Below, in pieces: positions 48,405-57,093 of a stretch of 64,000 nt of DNA (position 1 is the first letter of the stretch; the number at the start of each line of letters is the position of its first letter). Made by a program: the position numbers and the translations under genes. The notes beneath the pieces are model-generated. The model made no database searches. It saw nothing but the letters and a program-made list of their open reading frames with translations, and was not told the DNA's origin. Source of the DNA: Candidatus Pantoea varia (GTDB taxonomy: Bacteria; Pseudomonadota; Gammaproteobacteria; Enterobacterales; Enterobacteriaceae); contig NZ_FOVG01000002.1 in NCBI RefSeq assembly GCF_900115075.1, positions 62,001 to 126,000 on the forward strand, given 5' to 3'.

Positions 48405-48697
48405 ATTTCTTTTGCGACTGAACCGGTCTGCACCCTTTGAAAGTTCCTTAATGTTTTGCTGATATGAACGGCTCATTTCCGGCATTTTACCTGTCCCGCC
48501 TTTAGTGAGGCCGCGCAGCGGCGGTGATTAAAAAATGCCCTTTCCACATCCCATTTCTTGATCCTGGCATAGGAGTGAATGATAAATCAGGGCCAATTAA
48601 AGCAATATTAATGGCACTTAAAAGATAAGTTTTCGTTTACGGAAGGCGGCGCAGGCTGATATTTTTCAGACTGGTATCTAAAACGGTAGAAGAATGA

Positions 48698-49192
48698 ATG
48701 GACGCAAAGACGCTCGCCGTATCGGTTGCTCATGGTATTGCTTCACTTCCGATGGATTTTTATCTGGGTATTGAAAGAACCTTTCAGGATCTCAACCTGG
48801 CAGATGGCGGCAGAAACATTCAGCGCCGTAACTTCGGTGAGGATGAGAGGATGTATCGGGCTTTAAACAAGCTCTTCCGTAACAGAGCCATTCTGGGGCA
48901 GATCGCGGAGATGATTATCAGAGACTCTCTGGCCTATCTCCCGGATCCAGCCATCAAAAAAATCACAGATAAACTCATCGGAGAAGCGGCTTCACTGGGT
49001 TCAAGACAGTCCATGCAGTTAGCTATCACAGGTTATCTTGGTTCAAAAGTTGTTAGAGGAATGATGGCCAGCGTGATAACGAAGTTATCACTGCGATTAT
49101 GGACAGGCACCCTTGCGGGCGGCATAGTTCTGCAGGGAGTGCTTTCGCGTGCTTCTGCAGCTTCACGGCGTTTGGAGGCATCAAAATCCTGA
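48698..49192 (+). CDS. Hypothetical protein of an unknown cassette
   Basis: A 164-aa protein, not recognised. The first half is amphipathic and charged (GGRNIQRRNFGEDERMYRAL); the second half, from about residue 105, alternates small and hydrophobic residues (TGYLGSKVVRGMMASVITKL, then GTLAGGIVLQGVLSRASAAS), as in membrane-inserting or pore-type segments. GC is lower than in the flanks. It is first of three closely packed ORFs between two dispersed repeats. A toxin-like role is speculation from size and composition. Confidence 0.6.
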   Translation: MDAKTLAVSVAHGIASLPMDFYLGIERTFQDLNLADGGRNIQRRNFGEDERMYRALNKLFRNRAILGQIAEMIIRDSLAYLPDPAIKKITDKLIGEAASLGSRQSMQLAITGYLGSKVVRGMMASVITKLSLRLWTGTLAGGIVLQGVLSRASAASRRLEASKS

Positions 49193-49340
49193 ATTATGGT
49201 CAAAGCTTTATATACTTGATTTTGAAATGCTTTACTTCCTCTTTGAAGAACCGTTAGCTAACTACATTGAGCTAGGTGAGACTCTTCGTAAAAATCCTTC
49301 GAAAACGGAGCAATTTCTGGGTGCAATCGAAAATCTTTAG
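49149..49340 (+). CDS. Small hypothetical ORF overlapping its neighbours
   Basis: A 63-codon frame from GTG at 49149 (GGGAG nine bases upstream), overlapping the end of the previous gene by 44 bp; an internal ATG at 49227 would leave 37 residues. The part after residue 18 (LYILDFEMLYFLFEEPLANY and on) is acidic and looks coding. It ends inside the next frame. Reality and start are uncertain; it may instead be the first half of a gene broken by a frameshift near 49330. Confidence 0.35.
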   Translation: MLLQLHGVWRHQNPELWSKLYILDFEMLYFLFEEPLANYIELGETLRKNPSKTEQFLGAIENL

Positions 49341-49530
49341 ACTCATAAGAAAAGTTATTTCTGAGCTATCAGGTGCGGTTATTATCAGCGCCGTAGTGAT
49401 AGGGATTTTTATCGCAATATTTGCGAATGAAGGAGTTATGCGCGTTATCGCCCCCTTACTCGTCTTTATCGCTGGCCTGATTCTTTACTGGTTAGCCTGG
49501 ATGATTTCATCCAAAGAAGATCGAAACTAG
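49321..49530 (+). CDS. Small two-helix membrane protein
   Basis: From GTG at 49321 (GGAG about ten bases before) the frame encodes 69 aa with two clear membrane helices: AVIISAVVIGIFIAIFA and then VIAPLLVFIAGLILYWLAW, ending in a charged tail. The frame is open upstream to 49276. Small two-helix proteins next to membrane-active toxins often give immunity, which would fit the first gene, but this is inference. It overlaps the previous ORF by 20 bp. Confidence 0.5.
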   Translation: MQSKIFRLIRKVISELSGAVIISAVVIGIFIAIFANEGVMRVIAPLLVFIAGLILYWLAWMISSKEDRN

Positions 49531-49604
49531 GTCACTAAAAAACGCATTACCATCAGGGATGAAAGACTATCGCGTATCAACACAAAGTTACCCGGTGCAG
49601 GCTC

Positions 49605-49713
49605 AGTGCGCCCGTAGTCGGGTCAATACTTTGCGTTGTTCAAAAAAACTTCCGGCGTTTTGTCCAGGGCCCGCGCTGCTTTGCCGCAGCCGTATGCTTC
49701 CATCGCTTTGAGT
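49605..49713. repeat. Dispersed intergenic repeat, right copy
   Basis: Counterpart of 48294-48404 in the same orientation (AGTGCGCCCGTAGTCGGG at the start, CCATCGCTTTGA at the end). The gap 49531-49920 further has GGGGATTTGTGCGGTGA at 49758 shared with 48175, and a GGGGCC/GGCCCC hairpin at the edge of the next gene; no gene is seen. Confidence 0.75.
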
Positions 49714-49920
49714 GCGTAAGTTGCCTGGGGCTGAGGAGTGGTTTGCTTGGCTGGTTGTGGGGATTTGTGCGGTGAGTGGGTGGTCGCTGGCGCAGGTTTT
49801 ATTAGTCAGCTCAGTACATAAGTTGTAACTGGCCCGAAGGCCAGTACAGGAAGTTACCAGTCATACTGCCATGCAAATCCCGGGGTCAGAGGGGGAAGGC
49901 CGACCCACAGGCTGGGGCCA

Positions 49921-51078
49921 TCAGGCCCCGGTTTTTCCCAGGTTGGCGTCAAATGTTAGCCAGCTTTCACGCATGTCCACTACGCTGCGGGTTTTGCGCG
50001 CCTCATCGATTTTTATGGCGGTGAGGCCCGCTTCCAGCGCGTCCACAACTGAAACTTTCAGCGGTGTTCCCTGTTTAATATGTTTAACGATCTCTTCTGC
50101 CATCAGCGCATCAGCGCCGTAGTGGCCATCATACGCATTGCCACTGTAGGCAGTATCGACCTCTTTCTCACCGCTGCGCGCGTTGTGCACGCGGAAGTAG
50201 TTTCGTACGAAGTCGCCTTCGGCCATGCCGTCGGTGCCCATGACACAGAAACGGCGGAACTCATCCGGCACGTTCAGGTTGGCGTGGAAGGCGAGCGTCG
50301 CGCCGCCTTCGTACTCAATCAGGGCTGTCTGGTAGTCGACGATATCGGCATCGCTGTCGAAGACGGCATCGGTGCTCGACCAGCCGCTGGGTTTCACGTG
50401 GTAGAGCTCTGACTCAGCGTTGATCGCACCCTGCGGTGCATGAGCGGGCGTAAAAGATTTCCGGCCACCAAAGCTGACGACACGGATCGGGCGCTCCTGT
50501 AACAGGCCCTGGTAGAGATCGATGTCGTGGCAGCACTTTTCCAGAATGTAAGGGCCCGCATACTTCTCCAGACGTCGCCAGTCGCGCTGGAAGAATGCGC
50601 CATGATAAGGTTTGATATGTTCTGTCGCCTCAATCGAGGTGATCTCACCCAACTGACCCGCATCGCGTGCCGCCAGCAGATCGTGATAGAGCGGGGAGTA
50701 GCGCAGCACCAGGCCAACCAGAATGCGTGCCTCACCATACTGACGCACCAGCTTCGCCATCTCCATGGTCTGCTCTTCGTTGATCACCACCGGCTTTTCA
50801 GTAAAGACCGTGTAACCCGCTGCCAGCGCCTGACCTACATGCTCCAGATGCAGGAAGTTAGGTGAGCCAACCAGCACCACATCCATTCCGCCGTGTTCCA
50901 GCAACGCGTCGATGGACGCAAAAGACTGGCCGGGCGCAATACCAAAGCTGTGCAGATTAGGCAGTCCGGCTGGGGCCGGATCGTAATAACCCACTACCGA
51001 GAAGTCGTCGTCGGCTTTGCTGAACTCTTTGATCACGTGGGACAGACGAAAGCCGAGACCGATAATGCCTACTTTCAT
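49921..51078 (-). CDS. Gfo/Idh/MocA-family NAD(P)-dependent oxidoreductase
   Basis: A 385-aa dehydrogenase. The N-terminal Rossmann fold begins MKVGIIGLGFRLSHVIKEF, the family EKP motif is in VFTEKPVVI (about residue 95), and the C-terminal half is the substrate-binding sheet. Such enzymes oxidise sugars, inositols or sugar acids. It is divergent from the kinase and ROK genes and is probably part of the same saccharide regulon. Substrate unknown. Confidence 0.88.
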   Translation of the reverse strand: MKVGIIGLGFRLSHVIKEFSKADDDFSVVGYYDPAPAGLPNLHSFGIAPGQSFASIDALLEHGGMDVVLVGSPNFLHLEHVGQALAAGYTVFTEKPVVINEEQTMEMAKLVRQYGEARILVGLVLRYSPLYHDLLAARDAGQLGEITSIEATEHIKPYHGAFFQRDWRRLEKYAGPYILEKCCHDIDLYQGLLQERPIRVVSFGGRKSFTPAHAPQGAINAESELYHVKPSGWSSTDAVFDSDADIVDYQTALIEYEGGATLAFHANLNVPDEFRRFCVMGTDGMAEGDFVRNYFRVHNARSGEKEVDTAYSGNAYDGHYGADALMAEEIVKHIKQGTPLKVSVVDALEAGLTAIKIDEARKTRSVVDMRESWLTFDANLGKTGA

Positions 51079-51348
51079 GTTAAACCCCTGCTCCTGAAAT
51101 CGGATGATGCACAGCCCGCCTGTGATCGGGCGCGCCTGTTGATAATCTGACCATCAACTTATTACGATGGAAAAAGTAATGTCAATAACATGCTGCGCGT
51201 TTTGCGGGGTTATTTTTGTTATATCACTGTAAAATAAGTAAAAAATGTAGATATGTTTTTACCATATTTATTTGTTATTGCGATTTAAGTTTTTTTATCC
51301 TATCGTTCGCTCATTATGGCTATAACCCTTAATCAGGGAAGGAAGCGC

Positions 51349-52233
51349 GTGCAACCACACTATCTCCTTGGCATTGATGGCGGCGGTACACAGTGTCGCG
51401 CGCGTTTAACCGATCTGCAGGGTCACGTGCTGGCGGAAGCCACTGGCGGGCCTGCCAACGTCTGGTCAGACTATGACGCGGCGCTGACCTGCGTCGGGCA
51501 ACTGATCGATCGGGTATTGTCACAGGCAGGATTAGCCCCGGAGGCGCTGGCGCAAACTGCACTGGTCGCCGGATTAGCCGGTGCGAATGTCGCCTCGGTA
51601 CAAGCGCGGCTCGCCAGCTGGCAACCTGCCTGCGCGGCGTTACAGGTGGTCAGTGATGTGGAGATCGCCTGTGCGGGCGCCCATGGCGGCGCGCCTGGCG
51701 CCGTCTTTATCATTGGCACCGGCAGTCAGGGAGCCGCGTGGGATGGCGAACAGTTTACGCTGCTTGGCGGCTGGGGCTTTGCCTTGTCTGACCAGGGATC
51801 GGGCGCTGAACTGGGCCGTCGTGCGCTGCGGCTGGCGCTGCTGGCCCATGAAGAGATTATTACGCCGGGCGCACTTACCCGACAACTGATGGCGCCGTTC
51901 AGTGACAGCCCGGAAACGATGCTGCTCTGGACGCGCTCAGCGACGCCTGCAGACTGGGCCCGCGTGGTGCCACAGATTTTTGCGGCCGCCGACGCAGGTG
52001 ATGGTCATGCACAGGATCTGCTGCATCAGACCGCCGCCGATATCGGCCTGATGGTCCGCCGTCTGACTGCCCTGAGCAGCGGACCCGTGGCGCTGATGGG
52101 GGGACTGGCCACGCCCATTCAGCGCTGGCTGGATGACGATATTCAGGCCCGGCTGGTGACGCCGCAGGGCGATGCCCTGAGCGGGGCGCTGATACTGGCG
52201 CAGCAGCTGACGCCTGCCCGATTACCGATCTGA
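51349..52233 (+). CDS. BadF/BadG-type sugar kinase (N-acetylglucosamine kinase-like)
   Basis: A 294-aa kinase of the ASKHA fold. The phosphate-1 loop is GIDGGGTQCRARL near the N-terminus; GTGSQGAAWDG and GWGFALSDQGSGAELG are family blocks of GlcNAc-kinase-like proteins. The GTG at 51349 is preferred, with AAGG six bases before, over the ATG at 51316 that lacks a ribosome site. It is 40 bases ahead of the ROK gene in an operon. It could phosphorylate an amino sugar or other hexose released in the cell. Confidence 0.82.
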   Translation: MQPHYLLGIDGGGTQCRARLTDLQGHVLAEATGGPANVWSDYDAALTCVGQLIDRVLSQAGLAPEALAQTALVAGLAGANVASVQARLASWQPACAALQVVSDVEIACAGAHGGAPGAVFIIGTGSQGAAWDGEQFTLLGGWGFALSDQGSGAELGRRALRLALLAHEEIITPGALTRQLMAPFSDSPETMLLWTRSATPADWARVVPQIFAAADAGDGHAQDLLHQTAADIGLMVRRLTALSSGPVALMGGLATPIQRWLDDDIQARLVTPQGDALSGALILAQQLTPARLPI

Positions 52234-52273
52234 AGCTGGCTGAGCGTCTTCAGCCAGATAACCCGAGGACTTT

Positions 52274-53392
52274 ATGACCGCTCCCAACGTAACCGCGCGC
52301 ATTCTGCGGTTGATTGTTGAAAATGCGCCGATCAGCCAGTCAGACCTGAAAGTCCGCAGCGGACTGAGCATGTCGACCGTGTCGCAGGCCACTAATCGCC
52401 TGCTGGCGCAGGAGATTGTGCAGGAGCTGGGGCTGCGTCGCGTGTCGATGGGGCGGCCAAAAACCCTGCTGGGACTCAATCCCGATCGCGCCAGCGTGAT
52501 TGGGATTCAGCTCAATGCAGAACGTAACCTGATCGTCATGACCGATCTCAGCGGCAACCTGCTGGGCGAACAGCAGATGCCGAAAGGCACGCTAACACCA
52601 CGCCAGCTGGGCGATGCGCTGGCGAAGTTCCTGCGTGGCGTGGAGGAGAAGCGGGTCGGGGCGATTGGTCTGGCGCTGTCGGGGCTGGTTGATGCCGAAA
52701 ACGGCTACTGCATCCGCTCCAAAGTGCTCGACTGGGACAACGTTCCGATTGCGCGCCTGCTGGAAGAGCGCTTCTCGCTGCCGGTGTTTATTGAGAATGA
52801 CGCCAACGCCATGGCAATGGCGGCGCTGGTGTTTGGTCAGCTCGGCAACGCCCAGTCAGCGGTGATCGCCACCTACGGTAAAGGGATCGGTGCTGGCATC
52901 ATCCTGAATCGTCAGCTCTACCGTGGTCGTCATGGCAAGGCGGGGGAGATCGGTAACGGGCTGGTGGGCGACGGCTCGCTGCGTCTGCTGGAGGATGTCG
53001 CTTCTTCGCGCGCGATTCTGCAGCGGCTGGCTGAACAGGAACCGGTGGAAGGCCTCACGTTGCAGGCGCTGGATCAGCGGCCAACGCCCGAGGTGCTGGC
53101 GGTGCTGGAGGAAGCCGGGCGCGAGCTGGGAATTTCGCTGGCGAACCTGTCGGTGGCCTATGACCCGGATGTGGTTTATCTGGCGATGGAGCCGCACATG
53201 GCGTCACGCATTCTGCTCGATCACATCACCCAGAGCTTTCAGGCCTATCGGCTTAAACTGACGCCACACATGACGCCGCTGCAGTTCCTGACGGAATCGA
53301 ATCGGATGTGGGCGCTGGGCGCGGCGGGTTTTGCCGTCAACCGGCTGCTTGATCTGCTGGCGGCGCAGGCCGACGAAGAGCCGGTCACCTGA
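52274..53392 (+). CDS. ROK-family transcriptional regulator
   Basis: A 372-aa NagC/Mlc-like protein. Residues 5-60 form a winged helix (ISQSDLKVRSGLSMSTVSQA); the rest is the ROK sugar-binding fold with ENDANAMAMAAL and YGKGIGAGIIL. The ROK zinc site (C-x-C-G-x-x-G-C after G-E-I-G-H) is absent: here it reads GEIGNGLVGDGSLRLLED. It likely represses the surrounding transport and catabolic genes until a sugar binds. Confidence 0.88.
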   Translation: MTAPNVTARILRLIVENAPISQSDLKVRSGLSMSTVSQATNRLLAQEIVQELGLRRVSMGRPKTLLGLNPDRASVIGIQLNAERNLIVMTDLSGNLLGEQQMPKGTLTPRQLGDALAKFLRGVEEKRVGAIGLALSGLVDAENGYCIRSKVLDWDNVPIARLLEERFSLPVFIENDANAMAMAALVFGQLGNAQSAVIATYGKGIGAGIILNRQLYRGRHGKAGEIGNGLVGDGSLRLLEDVASSRAILQRLAEQEPVEGLTLQALDQRPTPEVLAVLEEAGRELGISLANLSVAYDPDVVYLAMEPHMASRILLDHITQSFQAYRLKLTPHMTPLQFLTESNRMWALGAAGFAVNRLLDLLAAQADEEPVT

Positions 53393-53406
53393 TTGAGCTC
53401 TCCAGT

Positions 53407-53436
53407 AAAAAACGGGCGCTGCGGCGCCCGTTTTTG
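53407..53436. terminator. Bidirectional terminator between ROK and ABC ATPase genes
   Basis: CGGGCGC/GCGCCCG with loop TGCG, extended by AAAAA on the left and TTTTT on the right, so it works in both directions. Confidence 0.93.
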
Positions 53437-53450
53437 TTTCCGTGCTTCCC

Positions 53451-54542
53451 CTAGCGCAGGCGCATTCCCTGCTCATCAAACAGCAGGCAGTGCGCGGCAG
53501 AAAAGCCTAGTTCAACCTGCGTTCCCAGATCGCGCGTAATCGCCTCACGCTCTTCCACCACCAGCATCTGCTCACGCCCGATATCCAGGTAGAGATAGTT
53601 GGTGTGGCCCAGCATCTCGCCATAAGCCAGCTCGCCGTGAAAGCGCTGTGCATCCGGCGTCTGCGCGGCAGGCTGGAAATGCTCAGGACGAATGCCGAGC
53701 GTCACGGTTTGCCCCTCGCGACAGTCGGCGGCGATTTTCAGCACCAGCCCCTCAATCTTCAGTTCCGGCACCCGCAATTGCACTTCACCCGCGCCCGTGG
53801 CGCTGATTTCCGCCCGCAAAAAGTTCATTTTTGGCGAGCCGATAAAACCGGCGACAAACAGGTTATCCGGATCGTGATAGAGCGTCAGTGGCGCGCCGAC
53901 CTGTTCAATGCGGCCCTGACGCAGCACGACAATGCGGTCAGCCAGGGTCATCGCTTCCAGCTGATCGTGGGTGACATAGATCATGGTGTTGCCGAGCGAG
54001 GCGTGCAGGCGGGCAATCTCAATGCGCATCTGCAGGCGCAGCTCGGCATCAAGGTTAGAGAGCGGCTCATCGAACAGGAAAATACGCGGATGACGGATAA
54101 TCGCCCGGCCAATTGCCACGCGCTGCCGCTGTCCGCCAGAGAGCGCGCGCGGCAGGCGATCGAGCAGTTCGGTGAGGTGCAGACGAGCGGCCGTCTGGGC
54201 AATCGCCTCGTTGATCTCCGCTTTGGACTTTTTCATCACCTCCAGCGGATAGGCCAGGTTGCCGCGCACCGTCATGTTGGGATAGAGCGCATAAGACTGA
54301 AATACCATAGCAATGCCGCGCTCGGTGGAGGGTTGCTGGGTCATGTCCTGCTCCTCAATCAGCAACTGCCCGCTGCTGATCTCCTCCAGCCCGGCGATCA
54401 TCCGCAGCAGCGTCGATTTGCCGCAGCCGGATGGCCCGACAAACACCACAAATTCGCCGCTGTTGATCGTCAGATCGATGCCATGTATGACATTAACGTG
54501 TTCATACGATTTCTTTACATTCTGCAAGCGCAGGCTGGTCAT
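53451..54542 (-). CDS. CUT1 ABC transporter ATP-binding protein (MalK/UgpC-like)
   Basis: A 363-aa ATPase driving sugar import. Walker A is GPSGCGKST (about residues 37-45), the signature is ALSGGQRQRVAIGRA, Walker B is FLFDEPLSNLD and the switch His is in YVTHDQLEAM. The C-terminal third (about 240-363) is the regulatory TOBE part found in MalK-type proteins. It is cotranscribed with the acetyltransferase gene and probably energises the two permeases encoded at 57.1-58.8 kb. Confidence 0.93.
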   Translation of the reverse strand: MTSLRLQNVKKSYEHVNVIHGIDLTINSGEFVVFVGPSGCGKSTLLRMIAGLEEISSGQLLIEEQDMTQQPSTERGIAMVFQSYALYPNMTVRGNLAYPLEVMKKSKAEINEAIAQTAARLHLTELLDRLPRALSGGQRQRVAIGRAIIRHPRIFLFDEPLSNLDAELRLQMRIEIARLHASLGNTMIYVTHDQLEAMTLADRIVVLRQGRIEQVGAPLTLYHDPDNLFVAGFIGSPKMNFLRAEISATGAGEVQLRVPELKIEGLVLKIAADCREGQTVTLGIRPEHFQPAAQTPDAQRFHGELAYGEMLGHTNYLYLDIGREQMLVVEEREAITRDLGTQVELGFSAAHCLLFDEQGMRLR

Positions 54543-54554
54543 CGGCTACCTCAC

Positions 54555-55154
54555 TCAGAGTAACTGGCCCATGTAGATGGCATTGCTGCGCACGATTGGG
54601 GTAAACCCCATGCGCTCATAGAAGGCACAGACCTGCTCGTTCTGCAGGCTCACGCCAAGATGGACACCGCTGACGCCCGCCGCCCTCAACGCCGCCAGTT
54701 CATGCTCAATCATCCGGCGACCCCAGCCGCCTTTCTGTGCCGCTGGAAGCAGATTGATATGCAGATGAGCGGGCCACTGCGTCACCAGGGTGTCAGCGGC
54801 CTGGTCGGGGTGGCGGACCGCGTCGAGCACTTTGCTGTCGAGCGGGGCGCTGGCGCTGCGATCCCGATACTTCTCCTGCAGCGGCGGCCACCATTCGGCC
54901 AGAAGCTGGGCTTCAAACGCGCGGGTATCGGGCGCCGCAACCACATAACCCTGCACCTCACCGTCCCGCTCCAGCACAAAAGCAAAGTCAGGCGCGAAGC
55001 GCGCATAGGGCACAGCAAAACGCTGGCCAGGATAGTCAGGATCGGAGTAGAGCGCGCGGGCATCGCCGCCCGCATCGGCTGTTTCCAGGCAGATGCGGTA
55101 GAGCGCCGGGTAGTCCGCCGGGGTGGCCGGACGAATGACACCTTGATTCGCCAT
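54555..55154 (-). CDS. GNAT-family N-acetyltransferase
   Basis: A 199-aa acetyltransferase. The acetyl-CoA loop region is LLPAAQKGGWGRRMIEHELA (about 134-153) and the late GVSLQNEQVCAFYERMGF is the usual GNAT ending. It lies 12 bases ahead of the ABC ATPase gene in one operon, so it may act on an amino sugar or derivative from the pathway, similar to OGA-like bacterial acetyltransferases; this is inference. Confidence 0.85.
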   Translation of the reverse strand: MANQGVIRPATPADYPALYRICLETADAGGDARALYSDPDYPGQRFAVPYARFAPDFAFVLERDGEVQGYVVAAPDTRAFEAQLLAEWWPPLQEKYRDRSASAPLDSKVLDAVRHPDQAADTLVTQWPAHLHINLLPAAQKGGWGRRMIEHELAALRAAGVSGVHLGVSLQNEQVCAFYERMGFTPIVRSNAIYMGQLL

Positions 55155-55704
55155 GGTGAGTTCTCTTGAGTGAGGGAACCGGTCAGGGAGTGAACAGATC
55201 CGCAGATGAAAGTTACGTTAATGAAAGTGGACTTAGTTTTCAAGATAGAATAATTACCTTATCGCACTAACGCAGGCAGTTCAGCAACGTTTACCGGCAT
55301 CGGGATGCACAACTGTGATCACCAACACGCCCGGAACAGGGCGGCTGGCGGCAGATTCACGGCCGACCAAAAGAGAAAAGTGTGAGCGTGATAGGATTTT
55401 CATATGCTTTATCAGGACGTTATTTTGAGATTGTCAGGCTGGCATCTCCTGCTGCTGAAAAAGCGGCTGGCGGCGCGCCACCATGGTTAATGGCGTAAAA
55501 GCCAGTGCGGCGTGCTGAATTTCACGCCATGTCGCTGTTTATTTGCGCGTGCTCACAGCATTGCAATTCGCTCTGCAGGCTGTTTGACTTTATTTTTCTA
55601 TTAAAGTAAGTATGAGTGAGTGCGTTTGTGTGCGGCTGCAGCCTGCAGGATGTCAGGCGGTGAGATGAAAGGATGCCGATCCTGGTCTGAAGAAGGTGAG
55701 CATA
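55155..55704. promoter_or_regulatory. Divergent control region of the saccharide transporter
   Basis: A 550-bp gap. At 55587-55607 a dyad ACTTTA, nine bases, TAAAGT overlaps a near-consensus -35 TTGACT (55584-55589), a fitting place for ROK repressor binding. A GTGATCAC palindrome lies at 55315-55322. No further gene is seen in the gap. Confidence 0.5.
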
Positions 55705-57036
55705 ATGTCTGTTTCCTCCGTTCGTTCGTTCCGAATTCGCAATGTGGGTCGGCTGCTGGCAGCGGGCCTGCTGGCGGGCAGCGTCTCTCATGCCGCCCAC
55801 GCCGCCGTCACGCTGAATGAGTGGGATATCTACAACTACCCGGAGCAGACTGCTGCGGTGGATGAAGGGATTAAAGAGTTCTCACAGCAGAATCCCGGCG
55901 TCGTGATTAACCGCTCGGTTCACTCCTTTGAAGATACCCGCATTCCGCTGAAGCTGGCGCTGACCGCCGGAGATGGCCCGCAGATCGCGCAGGTCAATCA
56001 GGGCGGCGGTGATATGGGCTCGCTGGTAAAAGATAAGCTGCTGCTGCCGCTCGACAGCTACGCCGCCAGCTACGGCTGGACGACCCGCTTCCCGGACTCG
56101 ATTCTGAAACGTAACCGCTGGTCAGACAGCGGCGAGTTCGGCAGCGGCAAGCTTTACGGCGTCGCCAGCCTGGGCGAAATGGTAGGGCTTTATTACAACA
56201 AAGCGGTGCTGGATAAAGCGGGCATTGCGGTGCCGAAAACCCTGGCCGAGCTGGAGAGCGCCATGGCGAAGCTGAAACAGCAGGGCACCGCGCCGATGAT
56301 GCTTGGCCTGCTGGATGGCAACATGGGCCAGCAGCTGCTCAGCACCCTGTGGCAGGCACAGATTGAGAGCCACGACCGCAAGACGCTGGATAATCTGATT
56401 TACGATGTGGGCGGCACTTTTAAAGACAGCAAGCTGGTCAATGCCGCCACCATGATGAAGAGCTGGACTGACAAAGGGTACTTCTTCCCTGGCTTCCAGG
56501 GCATAGGTCACGACGATGCAGCGACGCTGTTCCAGAACGGCCAGGCTGCGTTCCTGGTCAGCGGCACCTGGTATCTCGGCCAGTTTAAAGATAACAAAGA
56601 TATTCACTTCGCCGCGATGCCTGCCGGTGAAGGTGTGAAACAGCCGCTGATGGTGGGCGGGACCGATCTGGCGTTCTCGATTACCAGCACCGCCAAAGGC
56701 AAAGATCAGCAGGAGGGGGCTGCGAAGTTCATCAACTATATGGTCTCTGATGCCATGGCGAACCGCTGGCTGAAGGTAGGCTTCCTGCCGGCCAGCACCA
56801 ACAAAGCAGCCAAAATGCCCGCGGACAATCCGCTGCTGGCGGAGGCCTATCAGGTCTGGCTGACGCTTAATGACTATGACGGTTTAGGTCACTACGTGGA
56901 CTGGGCAACACCGACCATGAATGCCGAGCTGAATCAGAACGTCCAGCTGCTGCTGGCGGGTCGTCAGACCGCCGATCAGATGGTGGTGAATTTTGATAAC
57001 AACTATCAGCGTTACCTGAAAACTCTGAAGCATTAA
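55705..57036 (+). CDS. CUT1 ABC transporter substrate-binding protein
   Basis: A 443-aa exported solute-binding protein of the MalE/UgpB type. The signal peptide ends near residue 34 (HAAHA); the mature part starts [14 protein letters not shown]. Family regions include [13 protein letters not shown] and [22 protein letters not shown] at 55705 has AAGG eight bases upstream; GTG at 55696 is less likely. First gene of binding protein-permease-permease-GH28. The ligand is likely an oligosaccharide or glycoside. Confidence 0.92.
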   Translation: MSVSSVRSFRIRNVGRLLAAGLLAGSVSHAAHAAVTLNEWDIYNYPEQTAAVDEGIKEFSQQNPGVVINRSVHSFEDTRIPLKLALTAGDGPQIAQVNQGGGDMGSLVKDKLLLPLDSYAASYGWTTRFPDSILKRNRWSDSGEFGSGKLYGVASLGEMVGLYYNKAVLDKAGIAVPKTLAELESAMAKLKQQGTAPMMLGLLDGNMGQQLLSTLWQAQIESHDRKTLDNLIYDVGGTFKDSKLVNAATMMKSWTDKGYFFPGFQGIGHDDAATLFQNGQAAFLVSGTWYLGQFKDNKDIHFAAMPAGEGVKQPLMVGGTDLAFSITSTAKGKDQQEGAAKFINYMVSDAMANRWLKVGFLPASTNKAAKMPADNPLLAEAYQVWLTLNDYDGLGHYVDWATPTMNAELNQNVQLLLAGRQTADQMVVNFDNNYQRYLKTLKH

Positions 57037-57041
57037 GCCGG

Positions 57042-57064
57042 AGGCCCGGCGAACAGCCGGGCCT
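57042..57064 (+). repeat. Intercistronic stem-loop after the binding-protein gene
   Basis: AGGCCCGGC pairs perfectly with GCCGGGCCT around GAACA, without a T run. Such stems after binding-protein genes hold back decay of the upstream mRNA and raise the amount of binding protein over permease. Confidence 0.7.
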
Positions 57065-57093
57065 GAGCATCGTTCTGAACCACGAGTAGGGTT

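Noticed and set aside
49196..49219. ATG right after the stop of the 164-aa gene as a new gene start
   Set aside because: The frame closes after seven codons.
49913..49933. GGGGCC/GGCCCC hairpin followed by TTTTT at the end of the Gfo/Idh/MocA gene
   Set aside because: The T run is on the plus strand, where no gene ends nearby, and the stem overlaps the stop of the minus-strand gene; it does not fit as a terminator for either.
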